The notes below the pieces were generated by a model that saw only the letters and a list, made by a program, of their open reading frames with translations, did not search any database and was not told the DNA's origin. A stretch of 64,000 nt of DNA from positions 4,005,692-4,069,691 of the forward strand of contig NC_083871.1 in the NCBI RefSeq assembly GCF_032452875.1, written 5' to 3'. This DNA is from Bos javanicus (Eukaryota; Chordata; Mammalia; Artiodactyla; Bovidae). Both the position numbers and the translations under genes were made by a program. This document shows positions 12,203 to 23,165 of this stretch, one piece after another (the first letter of the stretch is position 1; the number at the start of each line of letters is the position of its first letter).

Positions 12203-12505
12203 AGAGGAATAAGTGGAGAAGGCAACGGCGACCCACTCCAGTACTCTTGCCTGGAAAATCCCATGGACGGAGGAACCTGGTGGGCTGCAGTCCATGGGGT
12301 CACTAAGAGTCTGGCACGACTGAGCGACTTCACTTTCACTTTCCACTTCCATGCATTGGAGAAGGAAATGGCAACCCACTCCAGTATTCTTGCCTGGAGA
12401 ATCCCAGGGACAGAGGAGCCTAGTGGGCTGCTGTCTATGGGGTCGCACAGAGTCAGACATGACTGAAGCGACTTAGCAGCAGCAGCAGCAGCAGAGGAAT
12501 AAGTG
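12203..12505 (+). mobile_element. Bov-A2 SINE with perfect 13-bp target duplication
   Basis: A dimeric Bov-A2: first unit from ggagaaggcaacggcgaccc, second from ggagaaggaaatggcaaccc, ending in an (AGC)n tail at about 12475-12492. The 13-bp target-site duplication agaggaataagtg is exact at 12203-12215 and 12493-12505. The exact duplication and low divergence mark a fairly recent insertion. Confidence 0.96.
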
Positions 12506-14175
12506 AGATAACATATAAAATATTAATCAAAATTCTTAATTCATATTGTTTAGCTAATAAATGTTAGTCATATACATACATATATGTGTGTATGTGTGTA
12601 TGCATACTCCCCAAGGATATATTCAAGCCATTTATTTCTTGATGCAGTGTTTATCTCTTAATATTGAAGTTTGAACTTTTTTTATTTCTCATGTATTTAA
12701 TATTTCAATACTCTATGCATTGCTTTTAAAAAGTATTGTGAACATTCTGATAAAATATTTTAAATCCAAAGATTTATTTGTCATTTCTAATTGCTTTTCT
12801 TATGGAGTTACTGTAAGAGATAGAGTGAAGTATTAGAAATGTTGCATCCTAGGAAAATTATTAAGAAAGTTAATTTATTTTTCTCTATGGTTGGAAAGAT
12901 CAGGTGAATTTGTATAGAACTTTCTACCCTATTTGAATTTGTATGCTTTAAATTCCAGTACATTTTCTTGCAGGACAGAAATAATTTTGGAGTTCGACTT
13001 TAGGATATTATAAAGGATGTGCCCGGGACTTCATTGTTCCCTATTACATTTCCGAACCATTCATCCTTTTCACATACCTTAAAGTTCAAAAGTCTGTAAA
13101 GTAAGCACATAATTTTTTCCATTAACTTGTTCCTTAGAGTTCTTGAATCTCTATATATGCACAGACTGCCTGTCTCTACTTTCTGTATTCCACTAAATGT
13201 GATTAGAAGTACATGAAGCACCCAATTGTACTTCCAGGCCAGCCAAACCACTGGGACAAATGAAGTGCATTCTCTGGAAGAAATAGAGGGCAAATGTACT
13301 TATTGTTGGATATAGTACAGCATTCCAGATGAAACCTGGAGTGAAAATTGTCCAAATTACCTTACATGCTACAATCTTAACCTATAAATTGAAGTATTTT
13401 TTAATATTTCAAAAGAAAAATTGCCCACAGTAATTCATGAGATTTTCAGCTTTTAATTTCTCATGCAAAGCAATTATTGTAAAATTACAGGTAGGTTAAA
13501 AGCTAGAACTATTTTGATACATATATGAGAAACAGGATATGTTGTGCCAATATTTATAAACTTTCAAATCAGTAATAGTAGAGATATTATACTGTTAAAA
13601 AAAGCAAGATAGATTTATTCACAGTTATATTGCATTTGTGTTAAATATAAATAATATTAAGATGAATTAGCAACAATTAATTAACATTGTCAAATGGATT
13701 TTCAATAATTCTTGATTCAGTTAGGAAGTCATAATTGATATCAGATAATATTTTAGATAAGTAATAATGTAAATGAGACATATTAGTATTTGTGAAGTAC
13801 ATTTAAGACAGTGCTTAAAAGGGAAATCATTACTTTAAGGGCATCACATGAAATGTGATGAAATGTGAACACATGAAATTTTCATTTCACAAAAATGAAA
13901 TCAAATCATTTTTTATTTCAAAAATGAATATAAATAAATAATTTAGATTTCACCTAAAAAGAACATAGAACCTCTAAGAACATAAGAAAAATATAAGAAC
14001 TCAATATCAAAATAGTTTTTAAAAAGACATAAAAATTAAAAAAGAGACATATTGTGGAAAGTAAGCTAGAAGTATAATAGTTTGAATCAAATTGAGAAGC
14101 CCATAACAATACTGAAGGAAATAAGAAAACACTAATTATAACCACTGTAAATACTAAACATGCTAAAAAGATAAT
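12506..14175. other. AT-rich DNA, no gene seen
   Basis: A TA/TG microsatellite lies near 12570-12605. No repeat or gene is recognised. The 97-codon minus-strand frame at 13000-13293 has no domain I know. Confidence 0.5.
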
Positions 14176-15660
14176 AATATGATACTATGAACAAAGCTAG
14201 TGGAGGTGATAGAATTCCAGTTGAGCTATTCCAAATCCTGAAAGATAATGCTGTGAAAGTGCTGCACTCAATATGCCAGCAAATTTGGAAAACTTCCAGT
14301 CCAGGCCACAGGACTGGAAAAGGTCAGTTTTCATTCCAATCCCAAAGAAAGGAAATGCCAAAGAACGCTCAAACTACCGCACAATTGCACTCATCTCACA
14401 CGCTAGTAAAGTAATGCTCAAAATTCTCCAGGCCAGGCTTCAGCAATATGTGAACCGTGAACTTCCAGATATTCAAGCTGGTTTTAGAAAAGGCAGAGGA
14501 ACCAGAGATCAAATTGCCAACATCTGCTGGATCATCGAAAAAGCAAGAGAGTTCCAGAAAAACATCTATTTCTGCTTTATTGACTATGCCAAAGCCTTTG
14601 ACGGTGTGGATCACAATAAACTGTGGAGAATTCTTCAAGAGATGGGAATACCAGACCACCTGACCTGACTCTTGAGAACTTTGTATGAAGGTCAGGAAGC
14701 AACAGTTGGAAGTGGACATGGAACAACAGACTGGTTCCAAATAGGAAAAGGAGTTCGTCAAGGCTGTATATTGTCACCCTGCTTATTTAACTTCTATGCA
14801 GAGTACATCATGAGAAACGCTGGGCTGGAAGAAGCACACACAAGCTGGAATCAAGATTGCCGGGAGAAATATCAATAACCTCAGATATGCAGATGACACC
14901 TCCCTTATGGCAGAAAGTGAAGAGGAACTAAAAAGCCTCTTGATGAAAGTCAAAGTGGAGAGTTAAAAAAATTGGCTTAAAGCTCAACATTCAGAAAATG
15001 AAGATCATGACATCTGGTCCCATCACTTTATGGGAAATAGATGGGGAAAAAGTGGAAACAGTGTCAGACTTCATTTTTCTGGGCTCCCAAATCATGGCAG
15101 ATGGTGATTGCAGCCATGAAATTAAAAGACGCTTACTCCTTGGAAGGAAAGTTATGACCAACCTAGGTAGCATATTCAAAAGCAGAGACGTTACTTTGCC
15201 AACAAAGGTCCGTCTAGTCAAGGCTATGGTTTTTCCAGTAGTCATGTATGGATGTGAGAGTTGGACTGTGAAGAAAGATGAGCACCAAAGAATTAATGCT
15301 TTTGAACTGTGGTGTTGGAGAAGACTCTTCAGAGTTTCTTGGACAGCAAGGAGACCCAACCAGTCCATACTAAAGGCAATCAGTCCTAGGTGTTCATTGG
15401 AAGGACTGGTGTTAAAACTGAAACTCCAATACTTTGGCCACCTGTTGCAAAGAGCTGACTCATTTGAAAAGACCCTAATGCTGGGAATGTTTGATGGCAG
15501 GAGGAGAAGGGGATGACAGAAGATGAAATGACCAGATGGCATCACCGACTCAATGGACATGAGTTTGGGTAAACTCTGGGAGTTAGTGATGGACAGGGAG
15601 GCCTGGCATGCTGCAGTTCATGGGTCACAAAGAGTCAGACTGAGCAACTGTACTGAATTG
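14176..15660 (+). mobile_element. BovB LINE, 3' half, sense
   Basis: A 5'-truncated copy that starts in the RT domain (ctatgaacaaagctagtgg) and runs to the BovB 3' end (gagcaactgtactgaattg). It keeps recognisable RT segments: KRSVFIPIPKKGN, FRKGRGTRDQIANICW, FIDYAKAFDGVDH, GVRQGCILSPCLFNFYAEY, and in another frame an intact YADD catalytic box near 14885. Frames are broken: there is a stop after 'DHLT' at 14668 and a frameshift before YADD. It shares unusual variants with the minus-strand copy at 17069-19662: cttccagtccaggccacagg and an extra 'cacaca' before 'agctggaatc'. Confidence 0.93.
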
Positions 15661-16655
15661 AGTGCAGCACTTTAATAGCATCATCATTTAGAATTGGAAA
15701 TAGCTCAGTTGGAATTCTATCACCTCCACTAGCTTTGTTCATAGTAATGCTTACTATGGACGAATTGACTTCACACTCCAGGATGTCTGGCTCTAGGTGA
15801 GTGATCATACCATCATGGTTATCCAGGTCATTAAGACCTTTATTGTATAGTTCTTATGTGTATTCTTGCAACCTCTTCTTAATCTCTTCTGCTTCTGGTA
15901 GGTCCTTATGGTTTCTGTCCTTTATTGTGCCCATCCTTGCCTGAAATGTTCCCTTTTCATCTCCTATTTTTAAAGAGATCTTTAGTCTTACCCATTCTAT
16001 TCTTTTACTCAATATCTTTGCATTATTCATTTAAGAAGGCCTTCTTATCTCCTTGCTGTTCTCTAGAACTATGCATTCATTTGGTTTTATCTTTCCCTTT
16101 TCCCCTTGCTTTTCACTTTTCTTCTTTCCTCAGCTGTTTGTAAAGCCTCCTCAATTACTTTACCATTTTGCATTTCTTTTTATTGTGAATTATTTTTGTC
16201 ACTTCTGCCTGTACAGTATTATGCATCTCTGTCCATAGTACTTCAGACACTCTGTCTATCAGATCTAAGCCTTTAAATTATTTGTCACTTCTACTGTATA
16301 ATCATATGGGATTTGATTTATGTCATATTGGAATGTCCTAGTGGTTTTCCTTGTTGTCTTCAACTTAAGTCTGAATTGTTTGATAAGGAGCTCATAATCT
16401 GAGCCACAGTTAGTTCTATGTCTTATTTTTAGTGACTATATAGGACGTTTCCATCTTTGGCTTCAAAGAACATAATCAATCTAATTGTGCCATTGGCCAT
16501 TTGGTGATGTTAATGTGTAGAGTCATCTCTTGGTTTGTTGTAAAAGGATGTTTTCTTTGACCAGTGTGTTCTCTTGATAAAACTCTGGTAATGTTTACCC
16601 TCCTTCATTTTTCACTTCAAGGACAAATTTGCCTGTTATTCTGGGTACCTGTTAT
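15661..16655 (-). mobile_element. BovB LINE, central part, antisense, abutting the previous copy
   Basis: It begins exactly where the sense copy ends and reads antisense from the RT N-terminal region (gcagcactttaatagcatc) back towards the endonuclease (gacaaatttgcctgttattc). It is more diverged than its neighbour. Its first 90 or so bases are the same BovB segment with which the sense copy at 14176 begins. The 3' half is missing in this orientation. Confidence 0.88.
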
Positions 16656-16831
16656 AGAAGAAAGCTGAGTTCTCTGGGAATTGAAGGGATTGACAGGTGA
16701 AGATGGAACAGGAGTCCCAAATAAATGGAAAAGCATTACACGGTCATGGATGCATCTCAAGAAGTGGCAAGTATTTTAGGTGGCTGAAATATTGGTGAAA
16801 TTTAAGAGGGACAAGCCTGGAAGGCTATTAA

Positions 16832-17064
16832 AAAGATGTGATATATATTTACAGTGGAATGTTACTAAACTACAGAATGTTAAATACTGCCATTTCTGAC
16901 AACACTGATCGAACTAGAGGGAATTATGATAGGTGAAATAGATAGAAAAAGACAAATACCACATGATCTAAGTTATAACAAAAAAATAAAACAATGAAAA
17001 TAGACTCATAGATTCAGAGAATAAATGGAAGGCTGGCAGAAGTGATGAAGGTGTGGTCTGAGTA
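16832..17064 (+). mobile_element. L1 3' end fragment, sense
   Basis: It shows the L1 ORF2 C-terminal and 3' region order: 'atttacagtggaatgttac' (from the cacaatggaatattac type motif), 'gaaatagatagaaaaagac', 'aaataccacatgatct'. Diverged and 5' truncated. Confidence 0.7.
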
Positions 17065-17068
17065 AAAT

Positions 17069-19662
17069 CAGATCAGATCAGATCAGATCAGTCACTCAGT
17101 CATGTCCAACTCTTTGTGACCCCATGAATTGCAGCACGCCAGGCCTCCTTGTCCATCACCAACTTCCGGAGTTCACTGAGACTCACGTCCATCGAGTCAG
17201 TGATGCCATTCAGCCATCTCATCTTCTGTCGTTCCCTTCACCTCTTGCCCCCAATCCCTCCCATCATCAGAGTCTTTTCCAATGAGTCAACTCTTCACAT
17301 GGGGTGGCCAAAGTACTGGAGTTTCAGCTTTAGCATCATTCCTTCCAAAGATATCCCAGGGCTGATCTCCTTCAGAATGGACTGGCTGGATCTCCTTGCA
17401 GTCCAAGGAACTCTCAAGAGTCTTCTCCAAAACCACAGTTCAAAAGTATCAATTCTTCAGCGCTCAGCCTTCTTCACAGTCCAACTCTCATATCCATACA
17501 TGACCGCTGGAAAAACCATAGCCTTGACTAGACGGACCTTTGTTGGCAAAGTAACATCTCTGCTTTTTAATATGCTACCTAGGTTGGTCATAACTTTCCT
17601 TCCAAGGAGTAAGCGTCTTTTAATTTCATGGCTGCAGTCACCATCTGCAGTGATTTTGGAGCCCAGAAAAATAAAGTCTGACACTGTTTCCACTGTTTCC
17701 CCATCTATTTCCCATGAAGTGATGGGACCAGATGCCATGATCTTTGTTTTCTGAATGTTGAACTTTAAGCCAACTTTTTCACTCTCCACTTTCACTTTCA
17801 TCAAGAGGCTTTTTAGCTCCTCTTCACTTTCTGACAGAAGTGTGGTGTCATCTGCATATCTGAGGTTATTGATATTTCTCCCGGCAATCTTGATTCCAGC
17901 TTGTGTGTGCTTCTTCCAGCCCAGCGTCTCTCATGATGTACTCTGCATAGAAGTTAAATAAGCAGGGTGACAATATACAGCCTTGACATACTCCTTTTCC
18001 TATTTGGAACCAGTCTGTTGTTCCATGTCCAGATCTAACTGTTGCTTCCTGACCTGCATACAAAGTTCTCAAGAGGCAGATCAGGTGGTCTGGTATTCCC
18101 ATCTCTTGAAGAATTTTCCACAGTTTATTGTGATCCACACTTTCAAAGGCTTTGGCATAGTCAATAAAGCAGAAATAGATGTTTTTCTGGAACTCTCTTG
18201 CTTTTTCCATGATCCAGCAGATGTTGGCAATTTGATCTCTGGTTCCTCTGCCTTTTCTAAAACCAGCTTGAACATCTGGAAGTTCACGGTTCACATATTG
18301 CTGAAGCCTGGCTTGGAGAATTTTGAGCATTACTTTATTAGCATGTGAGATGAGTGCAATTGTGCAGTAGTTTGAGCGTTCTTTGGCATTTCCTTTCTTT
18401 GGGATTGGAATGAAAACTGACCTTTTCCAGTCCTGTGGCCTGGACTGGAAGTTTTCCAAATTTGCTGGCATATTGAGTGCAGCACTTTCACAGCATTATC
18501 TTTCAGGATTTGGAATAGCTCAACTGGAATTCTATCACCTTCACTAGCTTTGTTTGTAGTGATGCTTTCTAAGGCCCACTTGACTTCACATTCCAGGATA
18601 TCTGGCTCTAGGTCAGTAATCAAACCATCGTGATTATCTGGGTCGTGAAGATCTTTTTTTTTGTACAGTTCTTCTAAGTATTCTTGCCATCTCTTCTTAA
18701 TAATCTTCTGCTTATGTTAGGGCCATACCATTTCTGCCCTTTATCGAGCCCATGTTTGCATGAAATGTTCCTTTGGTATTTCTGATTTTCTTGAAGAGAT
18801 CTCTAGTCTTTCCCATTCTGTTGTTTTCCTCTATTTCTTTGCATTGATTGCTGAAGAAGGCTTTCTTATCTCTTCTTGCTAGTCTTTGGAACTCTGCATT
18901 CAGATGTTTATATCTTTCCTTTTCTCCTTTGCTTTTCGCTTCTCTTCTTTTCACAGCTATTTGTAAGGCCTCCCCAGACAGCCATTTTGCTTTTTTGCAT
19001 TTCTTTTCCATGGGGATGGCCTTGATCCCTGTCTCCTGTACAATGTCATGAACCTCATTCCATAGTTCATCAGGCACTCTAACTATCAGATCTAGGCCCT
19101 TAAATCTGTTTCTCACTTCCACTGTATAATCATAAGGGATTTGATTTAGGTCATACCTGAATGGTCTAGTAGTTTTCCCTACTTTCTTCAATTTAAGTCT
19201 GATTTTGGCAATAAGGAGTTCATGATCTGAGCCACAGTCAGCTCCTGGTCTTGTTTTTGTTGACTGTATAGAGCTTCTCCATCTTTGGCTTCAAAGAATA
19301 TAATTAATCTGATTTTGGTGTTGACCATCTTGTGATGTCCATGTATAGAGTCTTCTCTTGTGTTGTTGGAAGAGGGTGTTTGTTATGACCAGTGCATTTT
19401 ATTGGCAAAACTCAGTCTTTGCTGTGCTTCATTCTGTATTCCAAGGCCAAATTTGCCTGTTATTCCAGGTGTTTCTTGACTTCCTACTTTTGCATTCCAG
19501 TCCCCTATAATGAAAAGGACATCTTTTGGGGGTGTTAGTTCTAAAAGGTCTTGTAGGTCTTCATAGAACCATTCAACTTCAGCTTCTTCAGCATTACTGG
19601 TTGGGGCATAGATTTGGATTACTGTGATATTGAATGGTTTGCCTTGGGAACGAACAGCTAGG
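17069..19662 (-). mobile_element. BovB LINE, 2.6 kb, antisense
   Basis: A (GATCA)n tail at 17069-17090 marks the 3' end. The element runs antisense through RT, linker and part of the endonuclease, and is 5' truncated at about 19662. Minus-strand relic frames in element order: endonuclease with YAPTSNAEEA and IIGDWNAKVGSQETPG (19847-19383), a linker frame of 159 residues (19191-18712), RT with FIPIPKKGN, FRKGRGTRDQIANICW and FIDYAKAFESVDH (18471-17866), and the C-terminal region with YESWTVKKAE (17804-17457). The YADD box is present at about 17860 but out of frame with the upstream RT. It is a dead copy, though among the best preserved here. Confidence 0.95.
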
Positions 19663-20227
19663 TAAAGGTTATTAAGAGGTTCAAACCTCCAGCCATGAAA
19701 TAAATAAGCCACAGTTCTTTGTGAACTTCCTCCATGGTGTACTTGGGTCAGGGCCTGGACATGCAAATAGTGATGGTGCAGCCCATCAAGCTTATCTTCA
19801 GATACTTGGAAAATAGATCTCAGATTCAGGTGTGGCTTTATGAGCAAGTGAATACATGGATAGAGGGCTGTATCATTTGTTTTGATGAGTGTATGAACCT
19901 TGTATTAGATGATGCAAAAGAGAGTCAATCTAAAACAAAATCAAGAAAATAAATGGGTCAGATCATGCCAAATGCAGATAACATTATACTGCTCCACAGT
20001 GTATCCAGCTAGAAATGATCGATGAAGAAAGAAAACATTTGAAAAAACAGTTGGTTTTTCAGGTGTCCTTTGTTAGAGACTTTGTCGGTTTAGTTCTGAA
20101 ACATGGATTCATATTGATTTGCTCACCCTTATGCTATTACCAGATAATAATAAATGCTGGGGGCCTGTTTTATAAAAATAAACCACAGGGATTAAACATA
20201 CAGCATAAATAATATGATCAATAATAT
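19663..20227. other. Unassigned DNA, no gene seen
   Basis: Non-BovB sequence follows the BovB 5' truncation point. The endonuclease-like minus frame runs on into it by chance (19847-19660), but that part has no BovB similarity. No other feature seen. Confidence 0.4.
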
Positions 20228-20365
20228 AATTACTTTGTATGGGAACAGATGATTTCTAGACTTATCATGAGTATCACTGTATAATGCATGCAAATGTCAA
20301 ATCACTATTTAGTACACCTGAAACTAACATAATATAACTATACGCCATAAAAAATAATAATGAAT
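20228..20365 (+). mobile_element. L1 3' terminal fragment, sense
   Basis: 'gggaacagatgatttctaga', 'cttatcatgagtatcactgt' and 'tacacctgaaactaacat' occur in L1 3'-end order, followed by an A-rich tail (aaaaaataataatg). Confidence 0.7.
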
Positions 20366-20673
20366 CTTAAAATATCACTTGTAATGTAAAAAATAAAACT
20401 AGTTAGGAATAAATGTATTTTATAACTTATAATATGTCTACATGGAGTTTGTACTTAAAGAAACAAAGCAATTGAGAAAAATATGTCCATAAGATGAAAA
20501 ATTCATCTTTTCATGATGAAAAGTGTGAAAAGAAATATTCATACTCATTATGAATATTCAGAATCTCCTCAAACAAGTGTGATTCCTAGACAATCCCAGA
20601 AAGTGTGTGTGTGTGTGTACATTGATGAGCTCGTTCTTAAAAACATATAAAATTCAAATGCTCTATAGGGTAT
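20366..20673. other. AT-rich spacer with a GT microsatellite
   Basis: It contains (GT)n at about 20602-20618. No gene or interspersed repeat is recognised. Confidence 0.5.
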
Positions 20674-20792
20674 GGGCTTCCCTGATAGCTCAGTTGGTAA
20701 AGAATCCTCCTGCAGTGCAGAAGCCCTCAGTTGGACTCCTGGGTAGGGAAGATCTGCTAGAGAAGGGATAGACTACACACTCCAGGATTCTT
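20674..20792 (+). mobile_element. Bov-tA SINE, sense, 3' truncated
   Basis: It has the head gggcttccctgatagctcag and is cut at 'ctccaggattctt', where the head of a second Bov-tA begins directly. Either the second inserted into the first with loss of the rest, or the two form a dimer. Confidence 0.88.
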
Positions 20793-20992
20793 GGGCTTCC
20801 CAGGTGGTTCAGCTTGTAAATAATCCACCTGCAATGTGGGAGACTTGGGTTCTGTCCCTGGGTTGTGAAGATCCCCTGGACAATGAAAGGCTACCCACTC
20901 CAGTATTCTGGCCTAGAGAATTCCATGGACTGTATAGTCCATGGGATCACAAAGAGTTGAACATGACTGAGTGACTTTCACATTCATTTTCA
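20793..20992 (+). mobile_element. Bov-tA SINE, sense
   Basis: Head gggcttcccaggtggttcag, B-box-like gggttctgtccc, body 'ctacccactccagtattctg', and a 'gactttcacattcattttc' end. It pairs with the antisense copy about 10 bases downstream. Confidence 0.92.
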
Positions 20993-21002
20993 TAGTAGGG
21001 TC

Positions 21003-21210
21003 GTGCTCAGTCATGTCCGACTCATTGTGACCCCATGGACTGTAGCCCACCAGGCTCCTCTGTCTATGAGATTCTCCAGGCAAAAATACTAGAGTCAGCT
21101 GCCAGTTTCCTTCTCCAGGAAATCTTCCTGACTCTGGGATTGAACCCATATATTTGTGTCTCCTCATTGGCAGGGATGTTCTTTAACACTAGCACCACCT
21201 GGGAAGCCCC
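21003..21210 (-). mobile_element. Bov-tA SINE, antisense
   Basis: It reads from the body end (gctcagtcatgtccgactc) to the reversed head (agcaccacctgggaagccc). With 20793-20992 it forms an inverted repeat with arms of about 200 bases and a loop of about 10. Confidence 0.92.
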
Positions 21211-21607
21211 TATAGTAATGCAAGAAGTATCAAAGGACAAGTCATACAGACAGTCTGTCATATCAACACTTACTGTAAAGTGTGAGTAATAAGGTAGTGG
21301 AATATCAGTACAAAAATATGACAGAGACCAATAAAAGAGAATTAAGAATCTTGAAATGGACTCACAATTGTTTATTTGATTTAAGACAAAATCATTCTTC
21401 ATCAGTAGGTGAAAGGATTAACCTCTTCAACAAATGATCTAAGGGCAGTTGGAAATCCATACAGAAGAAAAACAATGAATCTGAACTTAAAGTATTTAAA
21501 AATTTGAGAGAAATTACAAACCTCAAACAACTAAGCATCTAAAATAAAGCATAGGAAAATTTCCTAATGAAGTTGAGGAAGACTATGATTTTTAAAAGAG
21601 GATACAT
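21211..21607. other. Unassigned AT-rich DNA, no gene seen
   Basis: About 400 bases between the SINE cluster and an antisense L1 tail. Nothing recognised. Confidence 0.4.
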
Positions 21608-21892
21608 TTTTTATTTTTTTTTATTATTTTTTAAATTTTATTTTATTTTATTTTTAAACTTTACAATATTGTATTGGTTCTGCCATATATCAAAATGAAT
21701 CCGCCACAGGCATACATGTGTTCCCCATCCTGAACCCCCCTCCCTCCTCCCTCCCCATACCATCCCTCTGGGTCTTCCCAGTGCACCAGCCCCAAGTATC
21801 CAATATCGTGAATCAAATCTGGACTGGTGACTCATTTCGTATATGATAGTAGACATATTTCAATGCCATTCTCCCAAATCATCCCATCCTCT
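21608..21892 (-). mobile_element. Ruminant L1 (L1_BT-like) 3' tail, antisense
   Basis: A poly-T/AT-rich start (reversed poly-A) is followed by 'ctttacaatattgtattggt', the C-rich 'cctccctcctccctcccc' block and 'gcaccagccccaagtatcc'. This is the antisense of the same 3' end seen in sense at about 39590-39790. It is 5' truncated to about 285 bases and little diverged. Confidence 0.9.
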
Positions 21893-21964
21893 TTTTAAAT
21901 TGTGCTAGAATAAATTTCTTATTTTCTTCAACAAAATAGCATTAAGAAAAAAATCAAGTCATAA

Positions 21965-22808
21965 GTTCAGTTCAGTCGCTCAGTCATGTCGGACTTTTTG
22001 CAACCCCATAGACTGCAGCACGCCAGGCCTCCTTGTTCATCAACAACTCCCGGAGTTTACCCTAACTCATGCCCATTGAATCAGTGATGCCATCCAACCA
22101 TCTCATCCTCTCTCATCCCCTTCTCCTCCTGCCTTCAATCCTTCCCAGCATCAGGGTCTTTTGAAATGAGTCAGTTCTTCACATCAGGTTGCCAAAGTAT
22201 TGGAGTTTCAGCTTCAGCATCAGTCCTTCCAATGAACACCCAGGACTGATCTCTTTTAGGATGGACTGGTCAGATCTCCTTGCAGTCCAAGGGACTCTCA
22301 AGAGTCTTCTCCAACACTACAGTTCAAAAGCATCAATTCTTATGCGCCCAGCTTTCTTTATACTCCAAGTCTCACATCCATACATGACTACTGGAAAACC
22401 AAAGCTTTGACTAGATGGACTTTTGTTGACAAGATAATGTCTCTGCTTTTTAATATGCTGTCTAGCTTGGTCATAACTTTCCTTCCAAGGAGTAAGCATC
22501 TTTTAATTCCATGTCTGCAGTCACCATCTGCAGTGATTTTAGTGTCCAAAAAAAAATAAAGTCTGTCAATATTTCCCCATCTATTTGCCATGAAGTGATG
22601 GGACCCGATGCCATGATCTTAGATTTCTGAATGTTGAGCTTTAAGCCAATTTTTTCACTCTCCTCTTTCACTTTCATCAAGAAGCTCTTTAGTTATTCTT
22701 CATTTTCTGCCAAAAGGCTGTTGTCATCTGCATATCTGAGGTTATTGTTATTTCTCCTTGCAACCTTGATTCCAGCTTCTGCTTCTTCCAGTCCAGCATT
22801 TCTCATGA
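21965..22808 (-). mobile_element. BovB LINE, antisense, 3' part (left of nested insertion)
   Basis: It starts at the BovB 3' end (gttcagttcagtcgctcag) and reads antisense through the RT C-terminal region to 'ccagcatttctcatgatg'. It is continued at 23166 after a nested sense BovB tail. Minus-strand relic frames (22680-22317) carry KIGLKLNIQKSKIM and VVMYGCETWSIKKAG but are frameshifted. Confidence 0.93.
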
Positions 22809-23165
22809 TGGAGAAGGCTCCTGAGAGTCCCTTGGACTGCAGGGAGATCCAACCAGTCCATTCTAAAGAAAATCAGCCCTGGGTGTACTTTGGAAGGAAT
22901 GATGCTAAAGCTAAAACTCCAGTACTTAGGATACCTTATGCGAAGAATTGACTTATTGGAAAAGACTCTGATGCTGGGAGGGATTGGGGGCAGAAGGAGA
23001 AGGGGACAACAGAGGATGAGATGGCTGGATGGCATCACCGAATCGATGGACCTGAGTTTGAGTGAACTCCGTTAGTTGGTGATAGACAAGGAGGCCTGGC
23101 GTGCTGTGATTCATGGGGTCTCAAAGAGTTGGCCACAGTTGAGCGACTGAACTGAACTGAACTGA
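22809..23165 (+). mobile_element. BovB 3' tail nested in antisense BovB
   Basis: A sense copy of the last 350 or so bases, from 'gagaaggctcctgagagtcc' to the tail (TGAAC)n at about 23150-23165. It is inserted in the minus-strand BovB at the segment that would read 'catgatgtactctgcat': the host copy stops at 'catgatg' and resumes at 'ctctgcat'. It is younger than the host copy. Confidence 0.92.

Noticed and set aside
12475..12493. CAG/AGC repeat tract as a trinucleotide-expansion locus
   Set aside because: It is the usual tail of Bov-A2 and is bounded by the target duplication.
17069..17090. (GATCA)n as an independent microsatellite or restriction-site array
   Set aside because: It is the characteristic 3' tail of this BovB/ART2A subtype; the same tail appears at 3119 and 58208.
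17866..18471. 201-codon open frame as a host gene
   Set aside because: It is BovB reverse-transcriptase sequence inside an antisense BovB.
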